Positions 43,063 to 51,816 of a stretch of 64,000 nucleotides of DNA are shown in pieces (the first letter of the stretch is position 1; each line of letters starts with the position of its first letter). The stretch covers positions 5,952,001 to 6,016,000 of the forward strand of contig NZ_CP051204.2 in assembly GCF_012516375.2 (NCBI RefSeq), written 5' to 3'. The DNA comes from Chitinophaga oryzae. GTDB lineage: Bacteria; Bacteroidota; Bacteroidia; Chitinophagales; Chitinophagaceae. The position numbers and the translations under genes are program-made. The notes under the pieces were generated by a model. That model saw only the letters and a list, made by a program, of their open reading frames with translations, was not told the DNA's origin and ran no database searches.

Positions 43063-43671
43063 ATGATCACCAGTATCGACAAAAACACAGCCCTCGTACT
43101 CATTGATCTTCAGAAGGGCATATACTCGCGTCAGACGGCGCATCCGGTGCAAGACGTCCTCCACAACGCCGCCAGGCTGGCCACAGCCTTCCGCGAAGCG
43201 GGCCTGCCTGTGGTGGTAGTCCATGTAAACCCGATAGGTTCACCTGCCATGACCGTAAGGGCGGAGGTGAACAACGGCGTTCCTAAAGAACCGGCGGCGC
43301 AACAGCAGCAGCTGGAGATCATGAAAGCCGGCGGATTCTTTGATATCGCCCCCGATATTAATGTGCAACCGGAAGACATCCTTATTACCAAGGGCACCTT
43401 CAGCGCGTTCCCGCATACACCGCTCCTGGGCATCCTTCGCGATCGGCACATCACCAACATCGTACTGGCAGGCATTTCCACCAGTATCGGCGTGGAAGGC
43501 ACCGCCAGAAGCGCCAACGAACATGGCTTCAACATTACCTTTGCCACAGACGCCATGACCGACACCCAGCCGGCCTGCCATGAAAACAGTGTCCGGTACA
43601 TCTTCCCCCGCATCGGCGAAACCGGCACTACCGAAGCCGTCCTGCATCATCTGCACTTACGTGAAAAATAA
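43063..43671 (+). CDS. Isochorismatase family hydrolase
   Basis: 202 residues, Rossmann-like. The catalytic Asp is in NTALVLIDLQKGIYS and a Lys is in ILITKGTFSAF. The third triad position, usually Cys in C-V-x-x-T-A, is Gly here (ISTSIGVEGTARSA), as in true isochorismatases such as EntB and PhzD rather than nicotinamidases. It may hydrolyse a vinyl ether or related aromatic substrate. It overlaps the MFS gene by 11 bp if that gene starts at GTG 43661. Confidence 0.87.
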   Translation: MITSIDKNTALVLIDLQKGIYSRQTAHPVQDVLHNAARLATAFREAGLPVVVVHVNPIGSPAMTVRAEVNNGVPKEPAAQQQQLEIMKAGGFFDIAPDINVQPEDILITKGTFSAFPHTPLLGILRDRHITNIVLAGISTSIGVEGTARSANEHGFNITFATDAMTDTQPACHENSVRYIFPRIGETGTTEAVLHHLHLREK

Positions 43672-45025
43672 AAAACGTATACCCGTTGGGTTTATCACGC
43701 CGCTGGTGCTCGGCACCATGATGAACCCGCTCAACTCCACCATGCTGGCAACGGCCCTGACAACTATCTGCACTTCCTTTGGCAGGGATGTCAGCGATGG
43801 CGCCCTGCTGATCACGCCACTGTATCTTACCTCCACAATCGGTCAACCGCTCATGGGCAGGCTGGCAGACCTCTACAGCCCTAAAAAAATAAATCAGCTG
43901 GGCTTCCTGCTGGTACTGCTGGCGGGCATTACAGGCACTATCGCTCCATCCTTTTCATGGCTGATCGTATCCCGGGTATTATTAGGGCTGGGCACCTCCG
44001 CCGCCTATCCTTCCGCTATTGCATTGGTCAACAGAAAATATGCGGCCGCCGGCGAACCCGTGCCGGGTGGCGTACTGGGCATCATTGCCGTATCCGGCCT
44101 GGGCAGCATGGTATTGGGGCCGGTATTGGGAGGCTTGCTATCGCAGACGTTGGGGTGGAAAGGTATTTTCTTCATCAATATCCCGTGGGTATTGTTATCG
44201 CTGTGGCTGGCGCGCGCCCTGCCGGACACGCCGCCGGCATCGCCGGTCAGTATCCGGGAACTGCCACAGCACCTGGATATTATCGGCGTCCTGCTTTTCA
44301 GCGGCCTGTTACTGAATTTATTATGGCTGTTGCTGCATCACACTTTTTCAGCCGGAGGTTTTTTACTGCTGAGCGTTTTGTTATTGTTTTTCATCTTGTG
44401 GGAACGGCAACGAAACAACCCTTTTATGGACATCCGGCTGTTTGCCCGGCAACCTTCGCTGGCGCTGGTATACCTGAGTGCAATGGCCACCAGTTACGTT
44501 ATGTACCTGATGCTTTTTTCATTGCCGCAGTGGCTGGAGAGCGTGAAACAGTTTTCTCCTGCGCGCACCGGCTTGTTGCTGCTGCCCATGTCGCTGGTGT
44601 CTGCGGCTGCCGGCCTGCTGATGTCCAGGCACAACAGCCTGCTGGTAAAAAATATGACCGGCATTGGCTGTATGATCGTGGCGTGTACGGCCTTGTTTTT
44701 TGTCAACGCCCGCCTTTCCCTATCCCTGCTGTTGGGCATCACCCTACTGGTGGGATTGTCTACCGGCATCAATCCCATTGCTAACCAGGCGTGGCTCCAG
44801 GAAGAGGCGCCAGCGGGACGTACCGGCGTTTCGTTTGGCCTTTACCGTACTTTCGGTTATATCGGCGCCATCGTTTCAGGTTCACAAATGAAGGCGCTGT
44901 ACCATCAGGGAGTTACCGACAGCAGTTTTCATACAGTGGCATGGTATACAGCCGCCAGTTGCGCAGGGATGGTACTGTTGCTGCTGCCTTCCGTCAGCCG
45001 GAAAAGGGCGCTGTCTTTGCGATAA
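43661..45025 (+). CDS. MFS drug exporter (DHA2-like)
   Basis: 454 residues starting at GTG 43661 (VKNKKRIPVGFITPLVLG); upstream in-frame residues lie within the isochorismatase gene. Membrane helices and DHA2-type motifs: MMNPLNSTMLATALTTI, PLMGRLADLYSPKKINQLGF (motif A), LLGLGTSAAYPSAIALVNRK and VLGPVLGGLLSQTLGWKGIF (motif C-like). It probably exports a toxic or aromatic compound, controlled by MarR. GTG is not confirmed; a nearby ATG is 14 codons in. Confidence 0.88.
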   Translation: MKNKKRIPVGFITPLVLGTMMNPLNSTMLATALTTICTSFGRDVSDGALLITPLYLTSTIGQPLMGRLADLYSPKKINQLGFLLVLLAGITGTIAPSFSWLIVSRVLLGLGTSAAYPSAIALVNRKYAAAGEPVPGGVLGIIAVSGLGSMVLGPVLGGLLSQTLGWKGIFFINIPWVLLSLWLARALPDTPPASPVSIRELPQHLDIIGVLLFSGLLLNLLWLLLHHTFSAGGFLLLSVLLLFFILWERQRNNPFMDIRLFARQPSLALVYLSAMATSYVMYLMLFSLPQWLESVKQFSPARTGLLLLPMSLVSAAAGLLMSRHNSLLVKNMTGIGCMIVACTALFFVNARLSLSLLLGITLLVGLSTGINPIANQAWLQEEAPAGRTGVSFGLYRTFGYIGAIVSGSQMKALYHQGVTDSSFHTVAWYTAASCAGMVLLLLPSVSRKRALSLR

Positions 45026-45072
45026 CCATTATTTTCAGTAGTTTGGCGGGAATCAATCATTAACCTGATAAG

Positions 45073-45783
45073 ATGAAGCGACACATTGCCCTGGTTGTTT
45101 GGTTACCCGCCATATACCTGCTGATCTCCACCGGTTGTAATAACCGGCCCCAAAGTACGGTGACCAACGATACCGCACAAACGACAACCACGACAACGGC
45201 GCCGGCCAGTACCGAGCCTGCAGCGCCCCCTCCGACTGATCTTCCCACACCGTACAACGTCTTTATCTGCTCCGCTACCGGCGATCTCAACAAAGACAAC
45301 GTCAGCGATTCCGTAGTGGTGATGCACGATACCATCTCCACCCAAAAACCTTATCGCCTCCAGGTGCTTTTTGGCCGACCCGATGGCCAATATCAACTGG
45401 CGGCAACGTCTGAAACAGCTATACTGCCGGACGGCGGCGAAGGGGCGCATGACGCCATCAACCTCGATTCCGTGCTCGTCAGCAAAGGCGTGCTCACCGT
45501 GAGGATATCCTTGCTGCGCGGAACGGCGGAATACCTCTACCGCTACCAGCACCAGCATTTTGAACTGATCGGCTACAGCCGTACCGAATCCGATGGCCAG
45601 GGAATGATCGTCAACGAAGAATACAATCTCTCTACCGGTCGTTACATCCGCTCCAGCGAGCCTTACGACGGAGAAGAGCGGGAAACCTTTCATACCGATA
45701 CCGTGATACCGATCCGGCCGCTGCCGGTGATGGACACGCTGGTACCGTTCAATAACTATCACGCAAAATATATTCTCTTCTAA
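45073..45783 (+). CDS. Hypothetical lipoprotein
   Basis: 236 residues, not recognised. The N-terminus LPAIYLLISTGCNN is a lipobox; a Thr/Pro/Ala-rich linker follows. The mature part has alternating beta-strand pattern and phrases such as FICSATGDLNKDNVSDSVVV, which resemble the FG-GAP/VCBS-type metal-binding repeat (D-x-N-x-D). Its role is unknown. It starts 47 bp after the MFS gene and may belong to that transcript. Confidence 0.7.
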   Translation: MKRHIALVVWLPAIYLLISTGCNNRPQSTVTNDTAQTTTTTTAPASTEPAAPPPTDLPTPYNVFICSATGDLNKDNVSDSVVVMHDTISTQKPYRLQVLFGRPDGQYQLAATSETAILPDGGEGAHDAINLDSVLVSKGVLTVRISLLRGTAEYLYRYQHQHFELIGYSRTESDGQGMIVNEEYNLSTGRYIRSSEPYDGEERETFHTDTVIPIRPLPVMDTLVPFNNYHAKYILF

Positions 45784-45859
45784 AGGTTTGACGGATTCAC
45801 ACCCGGTCAAAAATGCTATTAACCTGTAAGTTTGTATCAGCACCCTCAAAAATATCCTC

Positions 45860-46432
45860 ATGAGAAAGCTGATACTTCAGATGCAGGTAAGCGTAGATGG
45901 TTTTGTAGCCGATGCGCAGGGCGGCACAGACTGGCTTGTCCACGACTGGGACCAGCAGCTGAAAGATTACGTGCTGGCCCTGACCCAATCCGTAGATCTC
46001 ATCCTGATGGGACGCAAACTGGCAGACACCTTCATTCCTGCGTGGACAGCCCGCGCCGGCGATCCCGATATCGCCGACGTATACACGCATCGGATGAACG
46101 ATCTTCCTAAAATGGTCTTCTCCCGGACGCAGACCGGACATGGCTGGCAGAACACGGTGCTTGTCAACGAAGAGCTGCCCGAAGAAGCAGCCCGTTTAAA
46201 AAAATCCCCCGGAGGGGATATCATCACCTACGGGGGCAGCCACCTCGCGGCCAGCCTGATACAGGAACAGCTGATCGATGAATTTTACCTGTTCGTGAAC
46301 CCGGTGGCCATCGGCAAAGGGCTGCCAATCTTCCATCAGCTGGAACAGCAGCTCTCCATGAAACTGGTCAGCGCGACTTCATTTCCCTGCGGTATCGTGG
46401 TCCTTTTTTATAAGCCCCAGTACCACCGGTAA
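45860..46432 (+). CDS. Dihydrofolate reductase family protein (RibD C-terminal-like)
   Basis: 190 residues. RibD/DHFR-like fold: MRKLILQMQVSVDGFVADAQ, LTQSVDLILMGRKLADTF, and GGDIITYGGSHLAASLIQEQ (nucleotide-binding GG). The substrate is unknown. A second member lies at 50282. Its 3' end overlaps the convergent S41 protease gene by 54 bp. Confidence 0.87.
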   Translation: MRKLILQMQVSVDGFVADAQGGTDWLVHDWDQQLKDYVLALTQSVDLILMGRKLADTFIPAWTARAGDPDIADVYTHRMNDLPKMVFSRTQTGHGWQNTVLVNEELPEEAARLKKSPGGDIITYGGSHLAASLIQEQLIDEFYLFVNPVAIGKGLPIFHQLEQQLSMKLVSATSFPCGIVVLFYKPQYHR

Positions 46433-47359
46433 ATCCTCTTCCCTGTTAGTGGTGACGATGTCCGGTTGTATACCGGTCAGCTCCCAGCTGTGGTCTGTGC
46501 CCGGAAATACCGGCGCTGCGCAGGATACCGATAAACAGAAGCGGTCGCCCACCGGAAACAGCTCATTCATATGCGCGCCGCCCGCTGTGCGCTCTCCTAC
46601 TACCATCGCCCGTTTCAGGTGTTGCAGTTCGAACGCGAGGGCTTCCGCTGCAGACGCCGTTTTTTTATTGACCAGTATATACAGCGGCCGTTCGTAAGGC
46701 TGCGTACCGCTCAGTGCTTCCGCTTTCATCACCTCGCTGTCACCTTTCCTGTTCTTCACTTCCAGCAGCGGTGTGCCGGCTTTTACAAAATAACCTTCCA
46801 GTACCAGGCCTATGGCGCTGCCGCCACCGCCGTTGTCGCGCAGGTCGAGGATCAGCGCCTGTGTGTGCTGTACCAGCGTCATGGCAGCCTTCAGCAGGTC
46901 CACGCTTTTGGGTGAGAAGTTGATTTCCGACAAACGGATGTACCCTACCGTTCCCGGCAGCACTTTCACCTCCATAAAACCGTAGTTCATCCGGGCGGCC
47001 CTTTCACCGTAGTGAAACGGGTCCTGCGCGCTGTCCATCCGTTGCCGCGGGACTTTGAGCTTCGGCACTATTTCCGGGTCAAAGCGCAGGTACACATGCC
47101 CGTCTTTGACCGTTTGCCGAAGCAAGCTGGTAACCGATTTGGCGAAGGCGTCCACACTATCGGTGCCTTTGCTCAGTTCTTTTTCTTTTTGCAGCAATGC
47201 GGCTGCCAGCACCTTGCCTTTGTCGGGATACACATAGTGTTGTTCCAGCAGTTGTGCGGACTGGCGGATGATCGCTTGTTTTTCGGCGGAAGTCACCGTT
47301 TGCCCGTAGACCGTTGACAGGCACAGGCAGGCAGCCATCAGGCTATACCATTTTTTCAT
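46379..47359 (-). CDS. S41 family (C-terminal processing-like) peptidase
   Basis: 326 residues from ATG 47359 (MKKWYSLMAACLCLSTVYGQ, a signal peptide); the frame is open further upstream but only as antisense of the AraC gene. TSP domain: VGYIRLSEINFSPKS, LILDLRDNGGGGSAIGL and the nucleophile region ILVNKKTASAAEALAFEL (Ser in T-A-S-A-A). No PDZ domain is obvious. It is a secreted or periplasmic serine protease of unknown substrate. Confidence 0.9.
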   Translation of the reverse strand: MKKWYSLMAACLCLSTVYGQTVTSAEKQAIIRQSAQLLEQHYVYPDKGKVLAAALLQKEKELSKGTDSVDAFAKSVTSLLRQTVKDGHVYLRFDPEIVPKLKVPRQRMDSAQDPFHYGERAARMNYGFMEVKVLPGTVGYIRLSEINFSPKSVDLLKAAMTLVQHTQALILDLRDNGGGGSAIGLVLEGYFVKAGTPLLEVKNRKGDSEVMKAEALSGTQPYERPLYILVNKKTASAAEALAFELQHLKRAMVVGERTAGGAHMNELFPVGDRFCLSVSCAAPVFPGTDHSWELTGIQPDIVTTNREEDLPVVLGLIKKDHDTAGK

Positions 47360-47436
47360 GTTGACACGGATTAATGGAACAAAGCTACCACCCGGCGGGA
47401 TGGCAAAATTGTACAGAATTAGTATCAGGACGAAAA

Positions 47437-48216
47437 TTACAGTTTCCGGAAAGCGCCCGGCAGGTAGCCGGTGTATTGTTTGAAGTTGCGGATGAAATGG
47501 CTCTGGTCGAAGAAGCCGCATTGCAAGGCAATGCCGGTGAGGGATTGTTTTTTGTCGCGCACCAGCGCCAGCGATCTGCCTATTTTTATTTTGCGGAGAT
47601 ATTCCCCGATGGTACCCTGAAAATAGAGCGGGAAATATTTGGAGAGCGATACCGGGTGCATGCCTGTTTCGGCAGCCAGGGTCTCGAGCGACAGGGGCGT
47701 GTCCCAGCGATCGTGCAACAGTTGACGCAACCGGTGTACCCATAGCGGCGTGCCTTTGCCGGTCTTCACCGGAGGGCCCCAGTGCTGCAGCAGGATAGAA
47801 TGGGCCAGCGTATCCTGTTCCGGCAGCAGGGCGCGCTCTTTATAGAGCTGCAGGATGGCCAGCTGCAGCGCATGTTCGGGAAGGCTTTCCCAGGTGATTT
47901 CCGACAGGCCGTACACTTCGAAAAAAGCCGGTTCCACCTCGAGGTTGAGGTTGCGCGAGGGGTGCAGCGTTTGCAGGTTGCGATGTTCTTCAAAGGAAGC
48001 GTAGCGGACCAGTTTCCCGGGCAGCACTTCCTGCTGATGGTAACGGCGGTGTTCGAGGTTACCGCCTTCCAACACCAGCGAACAATGGGGGTTGGCGTGA
48101 TGGTGCCAGTCTTCCGACACCGCCGCATAGTACACCGTTTCCGACAGGATGATACCGGAAAGATGGTGATTGACTTTATTTTTACCCAGAAAGGTGCCGC
48201 TGCCCAGTTGTTCCAT
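47437..48216 (-). CDS. AraC family transcriptional regulator
   Basis: 259 residues. A cupin-like N-terminus (ANPHCSLVLEGGNLEHRR) precedes the AraC domain: LSLETLAAETGMHPVSLSKYF, then KQSLTGIALQCGFFDQSHFIRNFK, ending TGYLPGAFRKL. It lies 15 bp after the GlxA-type gene on the same strand and 77 bp before the S41 gene. Target unknown. Confidence 0.92.
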   Translation of the reverse strand: MEQLGSGTFLGKNKVNHHLSGIILSETVYYAAVSEDWHHHANPHCSLVLEGGNLEHRRYHQQEVLPGKLVRYASFEEHRNLQTLHPSRNLNLEVEPAFFEVYGLSEITWESLPEHALQLAILQLYKERALLPEQDTLAHSILLQHWGPPVKTGKGTPLWVHRLRQLLHDRWDTPLSLETLAAETGMHPVSLSKYFPLYFQGTIGEYLRKIKIGRSLALVRDKKQSLTGIALQCGFFDQSHFIRNFKQYTGYLPGAFRKL

Positions 48217-48231
48217 GATAATGTTGCAGGA

Positions 48232-49227
48232 TTAGCGTCTGCTGGTTTCCACTGCCGCTTCTTTATTGTATTTCAGGCGGTAGTCTGCCGGCAGCATGCC
48301 TGTCAGTTTTTTAAAGATAGCACGAAAAGCTTTACTGTCCGAATAGCCGACTTCATACATCACTTCGTTGACGTTCATCCTGCTGCTCTCCAGTTTCTTT
48401 TTAGCCGCTTCCATGCGTACGCGCTGGATGTATTCCAGCGGGGTATTGTCGGTGGCTTTTTTAAAGCGCCGTACGAAATGGCGGCGGCCGATGGCGAAAC
48501 GGTCTGACAGTTCTTCTACAGAGATGCGCTGGTGGATATTGGCTTCGATATATTCCTGTGCCAGACGGATGGGGGCATCTTCGTGTTTCTTTTGTCCGCT
48601 GAACATGGCGAAGGGCGACTGGCTGGTGCGGTCGATGTCCAGCGCATATACTTTAGAGGCCATGATGGCTGTTTCGCGGTCGGTATATTTTTCAACCAGG
48701 TGCAGCAGCAGGTTCCAGTAGGAGTTGGCGCCGCCGCTGGAGTAGAGGCCTTGTTGTTCTGTGACGATGCGGCCGTTGACCAGCACCACGTCGGGGAACA
48801 GTTGCCGGAAGAGGTTGGCCGACGCCCAGTGGCTGGAGCATTCGAGGCCGTCGAGCAGGCCGGTGGCTGCCAGTACGAAAGCGCCGGAGCAGAGGCTGGC
48901 CACATCTGCGCCATTTTCTTTATATTGGCGGATAATCCAGGGGATGAATTCCCTGTTTTTGTACAAGGTAGCTTCAAAATCGCCGGCGATAGCCGGGATG
49001 ATCACCAGATCTGTACGTTTCACCTCTTTCAGCATTTTATCCGTATGTACGCTGAACAGGCCGTTGTACTGTTTTACCATGGGAGTAAGACCCAGCAGCT
49101 GTAGTTTAAAGGCCGGCAGTTTACCGGCATCTTCGAGAAAGCCGTTCACGCCGGAGAGCATCATGTGGGGATCTACAATACTGGCCATCACGGCGTCATT
49201 GAGCACAAGGATAGATACGTGTTTCAT
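48232..49227 (-). CDS. GlxA family regulator (DJ-1/PfpI + AraC)
   Basis: 331 residues from ATG 49227 (MKHVSILVLNDAVMASIVDP). The N-terminal DJ-1/PfpI-like domain has VASLCSGAFVLAATGLLDG with the Cys of the nucleophile elbow. The C-terminal AraC DNA-binding domain has ISVEELSDRFAIGRRHFVRRF and MNVNEVMYEVGYSDSKAFRAIF. The pair of AraC-type genes is probably co-transcribed. Divergent from the VOC gene. Confidence 0.93.
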   Translation of the reverse strand: MKHVSILVLNDAVMASIVDPHMMLSGVNGFLEDAGKLPAFKLQLLGLTPMVKQYNGLFSVHTDKMLKEVKRTDLVIIPAIAGDFEATLYKNREFIPWIIRQYKENGADVASLCSGAFVLAATGLLDGLECSSHWASANLFRQLFPDVVLVNGRIVTEQQGLYSSGGANSYWNLLLHLVEKYTDRETAIMASKVYALDIDRTSQSPFAMFSGQKKHEDAPIRLAQEYIEANIHQRISVEELSDRFAIGRRHFVRRFKKATDNTPLEYIQRVRMEAAKKKLESSRMNVNEVMYEVGYSDSKAFRAIFKKLTGMLPADYRLKYNKEAAVETSRR

Positions 49228-49326
49228 AATAACCGGGAGGAGTTTATATAAAGTTAAGGATGTAAAAAGTCGCAAACAACCCTCTGAATGTCTCTACACC
49301 ACCCCTTCTTCCAGCGGACTGCGGGG

Positions 49327-49334
49327 TACCTTTG
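49327..49334 (+). promoter_or_regulatory. -7 box of the VOC gene
   Basis: TACCTTTG is an exact TAnnTTTG match 31 bp before the VOC ATG, in the divergent gap with the GlxA-type gene. Confidence 0.5.
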
Positions 49335-49364
49335 GTCCAGTAAGTTTCACAAAATGCAACAATT

Positions 49365-49850
49365 ATGAAAAACGAGCAAAAAATTACCCCTTTTCTGTGG
49401 TTTAACGACAATGCAGAAACAGCTATCCGGTTTTACCAGGACATTTTCAAAAATGCGGAAGTCGGCGGTATCAGCCGTTACGGCGCCGGCGCGCCATTGC
49501 CGGAAGGTACGCTGATGACGGCTACATTCCGGCTGGAGAACCTGACCTTTACGGCGCTAAACGGAGGCCCTCATTTTACCTTTAACGAAGCCGTTTCTTT
49601 TGTGATCTCCTGTGAGACGCAGGAAGAAGTGGACTATTACTGGAACGGCCTTACAGCCAATGGCGGTAAGGAAGGCCAGTGCGGCTGGCTGAAAGACCCC
49701 TTTGGCGTGTCCTGGCAGGTGGTGCCTACCCTTCTGGGGCAGTTGTTTGGGGCGGCGGACCGCCAGAAAGCGGGCCGCGCCATGCAGGCCATGATGGGCA
49801 TGAAGAAGCTGGACATGAAGGGCTTGCAGGATGCTTTTGACGGGAAATAA
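49365..49850 (+). CDS. VOC family protein (PhnB-like)
   Basis: 161 residues. Glyoxalase-like beta-alpha-beta-beta-beta modules: ITPFLWFNDNAETAIRFYQD, MTATFRLENLTFTALNGG, and CGWLKDPFGVSWQVVPTLL, the end motif of the PhnB/3-demethylubiquinone-like group. Metal-dependent dioxygenase or isomerase activities occur in this superfamily; no specific substrate can be named. First gene of a group with a membrane protein and a DHFR-like gene. Confidence 0.9.
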   Translation: MKNEQKITPFLWFNDNAETAIRFYQDIFKNAEVGGISRYGAGAPLPEGTLMTATFRLENLTFTALNGGPHFTFNEAVSFVISCETQEEVDYYWNGLTANGGKEGQCGWLKDPFGVSWQVVPTLLGQLFGAADRQKAGRAMQAMMGMKKLDMKGLQDAFDGK

Positions 49851-49880
49851 TTCCTTTTTTTCAAGTTAAATACAGCTTAT

Positions 49881-50285
49881 ATGATACGCCTTATTTTAGC
49901 CATTATTACCGGTATGGTGGTGATCACGCTGTTATCCGTGGGCACCGATCACATTTTTCACATCACGCATGTATATCCTCCGTATGGCCAGCCGATGTTC
50001 GATGCGGGGTTGTTATTACTCGCCACGGCCTATCGTTTCGTGTACCAGGTGCTGGGCTGCTGGCTGGCCGCCGGTATTGCGCGGTCGCGGGCTTCCGCCG
50101 CTACATGGACCATGGGGATCATCGGGGTGGTGATGTGGATCGTGGGCCTGATCACGATGAAAGATGCGGGGCCGGCCTGGTATTCAATACTGGGGGCGGC
50201 ATTGTCTGTTCCCAGTGCATTGTTGGGCCGGCAGATTTATTACGCCCGTCACCGCAAGCAAAATAACCATCTGACTGTTGTATGA
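49881..50285 (+). CDS. Small membrane protein of unknown function
   Basis: 134 residues with four hydrophobic helices (residues about 3-20, 43-68, 77-96 and 103-117). Similar small integral proteins are found in many Bacteroidota, often next to VOC or DHFR-like genes. Its stop overlaps the start of the DHFR-like gene (ATGA), so the two are translationally coupled. Confidence 0.75.
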   Translation: MIRLILAIITGMVVITLLSVGTDHIFHITHVYPPYGQPMFDAGLLLLATAYRFVYQVLGCWLAAGIARSRASAATWTMGIIGVVMWIVGLITMKDAGPAWYSILGAALSVPSALLGRQIYYARHRKQNNHLTVV

Positions 50286-50890
50286 GAAAGGTGATCGTAT
50301 CCATGAACATATCGCTGGACGGGTTTATGTCCGGCCGGCACCGGGAGCTGGACTGGCATTTCGCCAGCTGGGGCAATGATATGAGTGAGCGGTTGACCCG
50401 GGATTTGAACCAGGCAGACACGTTGCTGCTGGGCCGTAATACCTATGAGGCGATGGCAGCTTACTGGCAACGGGTGGAGATTGATTCATTTTTTCCGCGG
50501 GATGACATTGCTTATGCCGTGATGCTGAATACCACGCAGAAGGTGGTGTATTCGCAGACCATCAGTAGGTTGTCCTGGAGCAACAGCCGGCAGGCGAAGG
50601 GGGATTTGCGGCGGGTGGTGGCGGCGTTGAAGCAGCCGCGTCCCGGTCCGGAGAAGCATATCATGGTATATGGGAGCGGGCAGCTGGTGGGCGCGTTGAC
50701 GGACCAGGGGCTGGTGGACGAGTTTCATCTGTGGGTGCATCCGGTGGTGTTGGGGCGTGGTATGCCGTTGTTTCCCGGCGGGGCTGACAAGGTGCAGATG
50801 TTTATGCAGCAGATGCAGACGTTCCGGTCGGGGGTTGTCTGGTTCAGGTATATTGTTAACAAAAACGGGCACGACGTCATATTAGACTAA
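50282..50890 (+). CDS. Dihydrofolate reductase family protein
   Basis: 202 residues, RibD C-terminal/DHFR-like. MRKVIVSMNISLDGFMSGRH, LLLGRNTYEAMAAYW, and HIMVYGSGQLVGALTDQGLV with the nucleotide-binding GSG. Same family as the 45860 gene but only distantly alike. Overlaps the upstream membrane protein gene by 4 bp and is followed by a terminator. Confidence 0.88.
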   Translation: MRKVIVSMNISLDGFMSGRHRELDWHFASWGNDMSERLTRDLNQADTLLLGRNTYEAMAAYWQRVEIDSFFPRDDIAYAVMLNTTQKVVYSQTISRLSWSNSRQAKGDLRRVVAALKQPRPGPEKHIMVYGSGQLVGALTDQGLVDEFHLWVHPVVLGRGMPLFPGGADKVQMFMQQMQTFRSGVVWFRYIVNKNGHDVILD

Positions 50891-50905
50891 AAACCACTAT
50901 AAAAC

Positions 50906-50930
50906 AAAACCAGCCGCCATGGCTGGTTTT
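50906..50930 (+). terminator. Rho-independent terminator
   Basis: AAAACCAGCC, loop GCCAT, GGCTGGTTTT: a perfect 10-bp stem, then ATTGTTTT. It ends the VOC-membrane protein-DHFR transcript. Confidence 0.88.
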
Positions 50931-51084
50931 ATTGTTTTCGCGAAGCCATTTCACCCCATTAAACTACTCCCCATACATTTTTGTATTAACAAATGACTTA
51001 CATCCGAGTCTTTTTAACCTCGTTCATTGAGTATAAGTGGCACCATTTAATTTATTCCTGCCACTGAAACCTGTTATTTATACT

Positions 51085-51627
51085 ATGACCTATCATGCAT
51101 TAAGTGATAATGATCTGGTTGCCGGTTATAATGATGGCATCGTTGAATGTTTCACAGAAATTTACAACCGTTATTGGGCTATTCTGTACCGGCATGCGTT
51201 GCGGATGCTTCGTGACGAGTATGCGTCGCAGGATGTGGTACAGGAGACGTTCCATTCCCTGATCCGTCATGGCAAAATACAGGATGCCATTCCTCTTCGG
51301 TTATTGTTGTATACGACGGTGCGCAACCGGATCATCAATGATTACCGGAGGGAGAAGGTACGGGAGAAGTACCTGGCTACATTAAGTCATTATGTGAGTG
51401 CGTCGGAGTGTACAGAGATACAGGTGCGGGAGCGGGAGCTGCAGCGGCAGATAGAGATGGAGATTTCGCGGTTGCCGGAGCGGATGCGGCTGACGTTTGA
51501 GCTGAGCCGCAAGCAGCATTGCGATTACAAGACGATTGCGGAGCGTACCAGCACGTCTACCGAGACGGTGCGTAAGCAGATCCACAATGCTATCCGGATT
51601 TTGCGGACGAAGTTGAGCTACTTTTAG
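51085..51627 (+). CDS. ECF RNA polymerase sigma factor (FecI-like)
   Basis: 180 residues from ATG 51085 (MTYHALSDNDLVAGYNDG). Sigma-70 region 2 (FTEIYNRYWAILYRHALRML, YASQDVVQETFHSLIRHG) and region 4 (SRLPERMRLTFELSRKQHCD, TSTSTETVRKQIHNAIRIL). It is the Bacteroidota expansion family of ECF factors that pair with FecR to control a SusCD locus. FecR and susC follow at 51817 and 53074. Confidence 0.93.
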   Translation: MTYHALSDNDLVAGYNDGIVECFTEIYNRYWAILYRHALRMLRDEYASQDVVQETFHSLIRHGKIQDAIPLRLLLYTTVRNRIINDYRREKVREKYLATLSHYVSASECTEIQVRERELQRQIEMEISRLPERMRLTFELSRKQHCDYKTIAERTSTSTETVRKQIHNAIRILRTKLSYF

Positions 51628-51816
51628 CCCCTTTCATTTCTAAATGATTTGTAAAAACGAAATGCATTGTTTACAAAAAGTTAAAAATTTAATAATCTAC
51701 CTTCTACCGTTCTTTTTTCAGTGCGTTATTATATCAGTGAGAGCGGTGAACGATTGTCCGATCCCTTACCCCATGAACCGTCATTGTGAATGTATACCAT
51801 CTAACTTAAATTAAGT

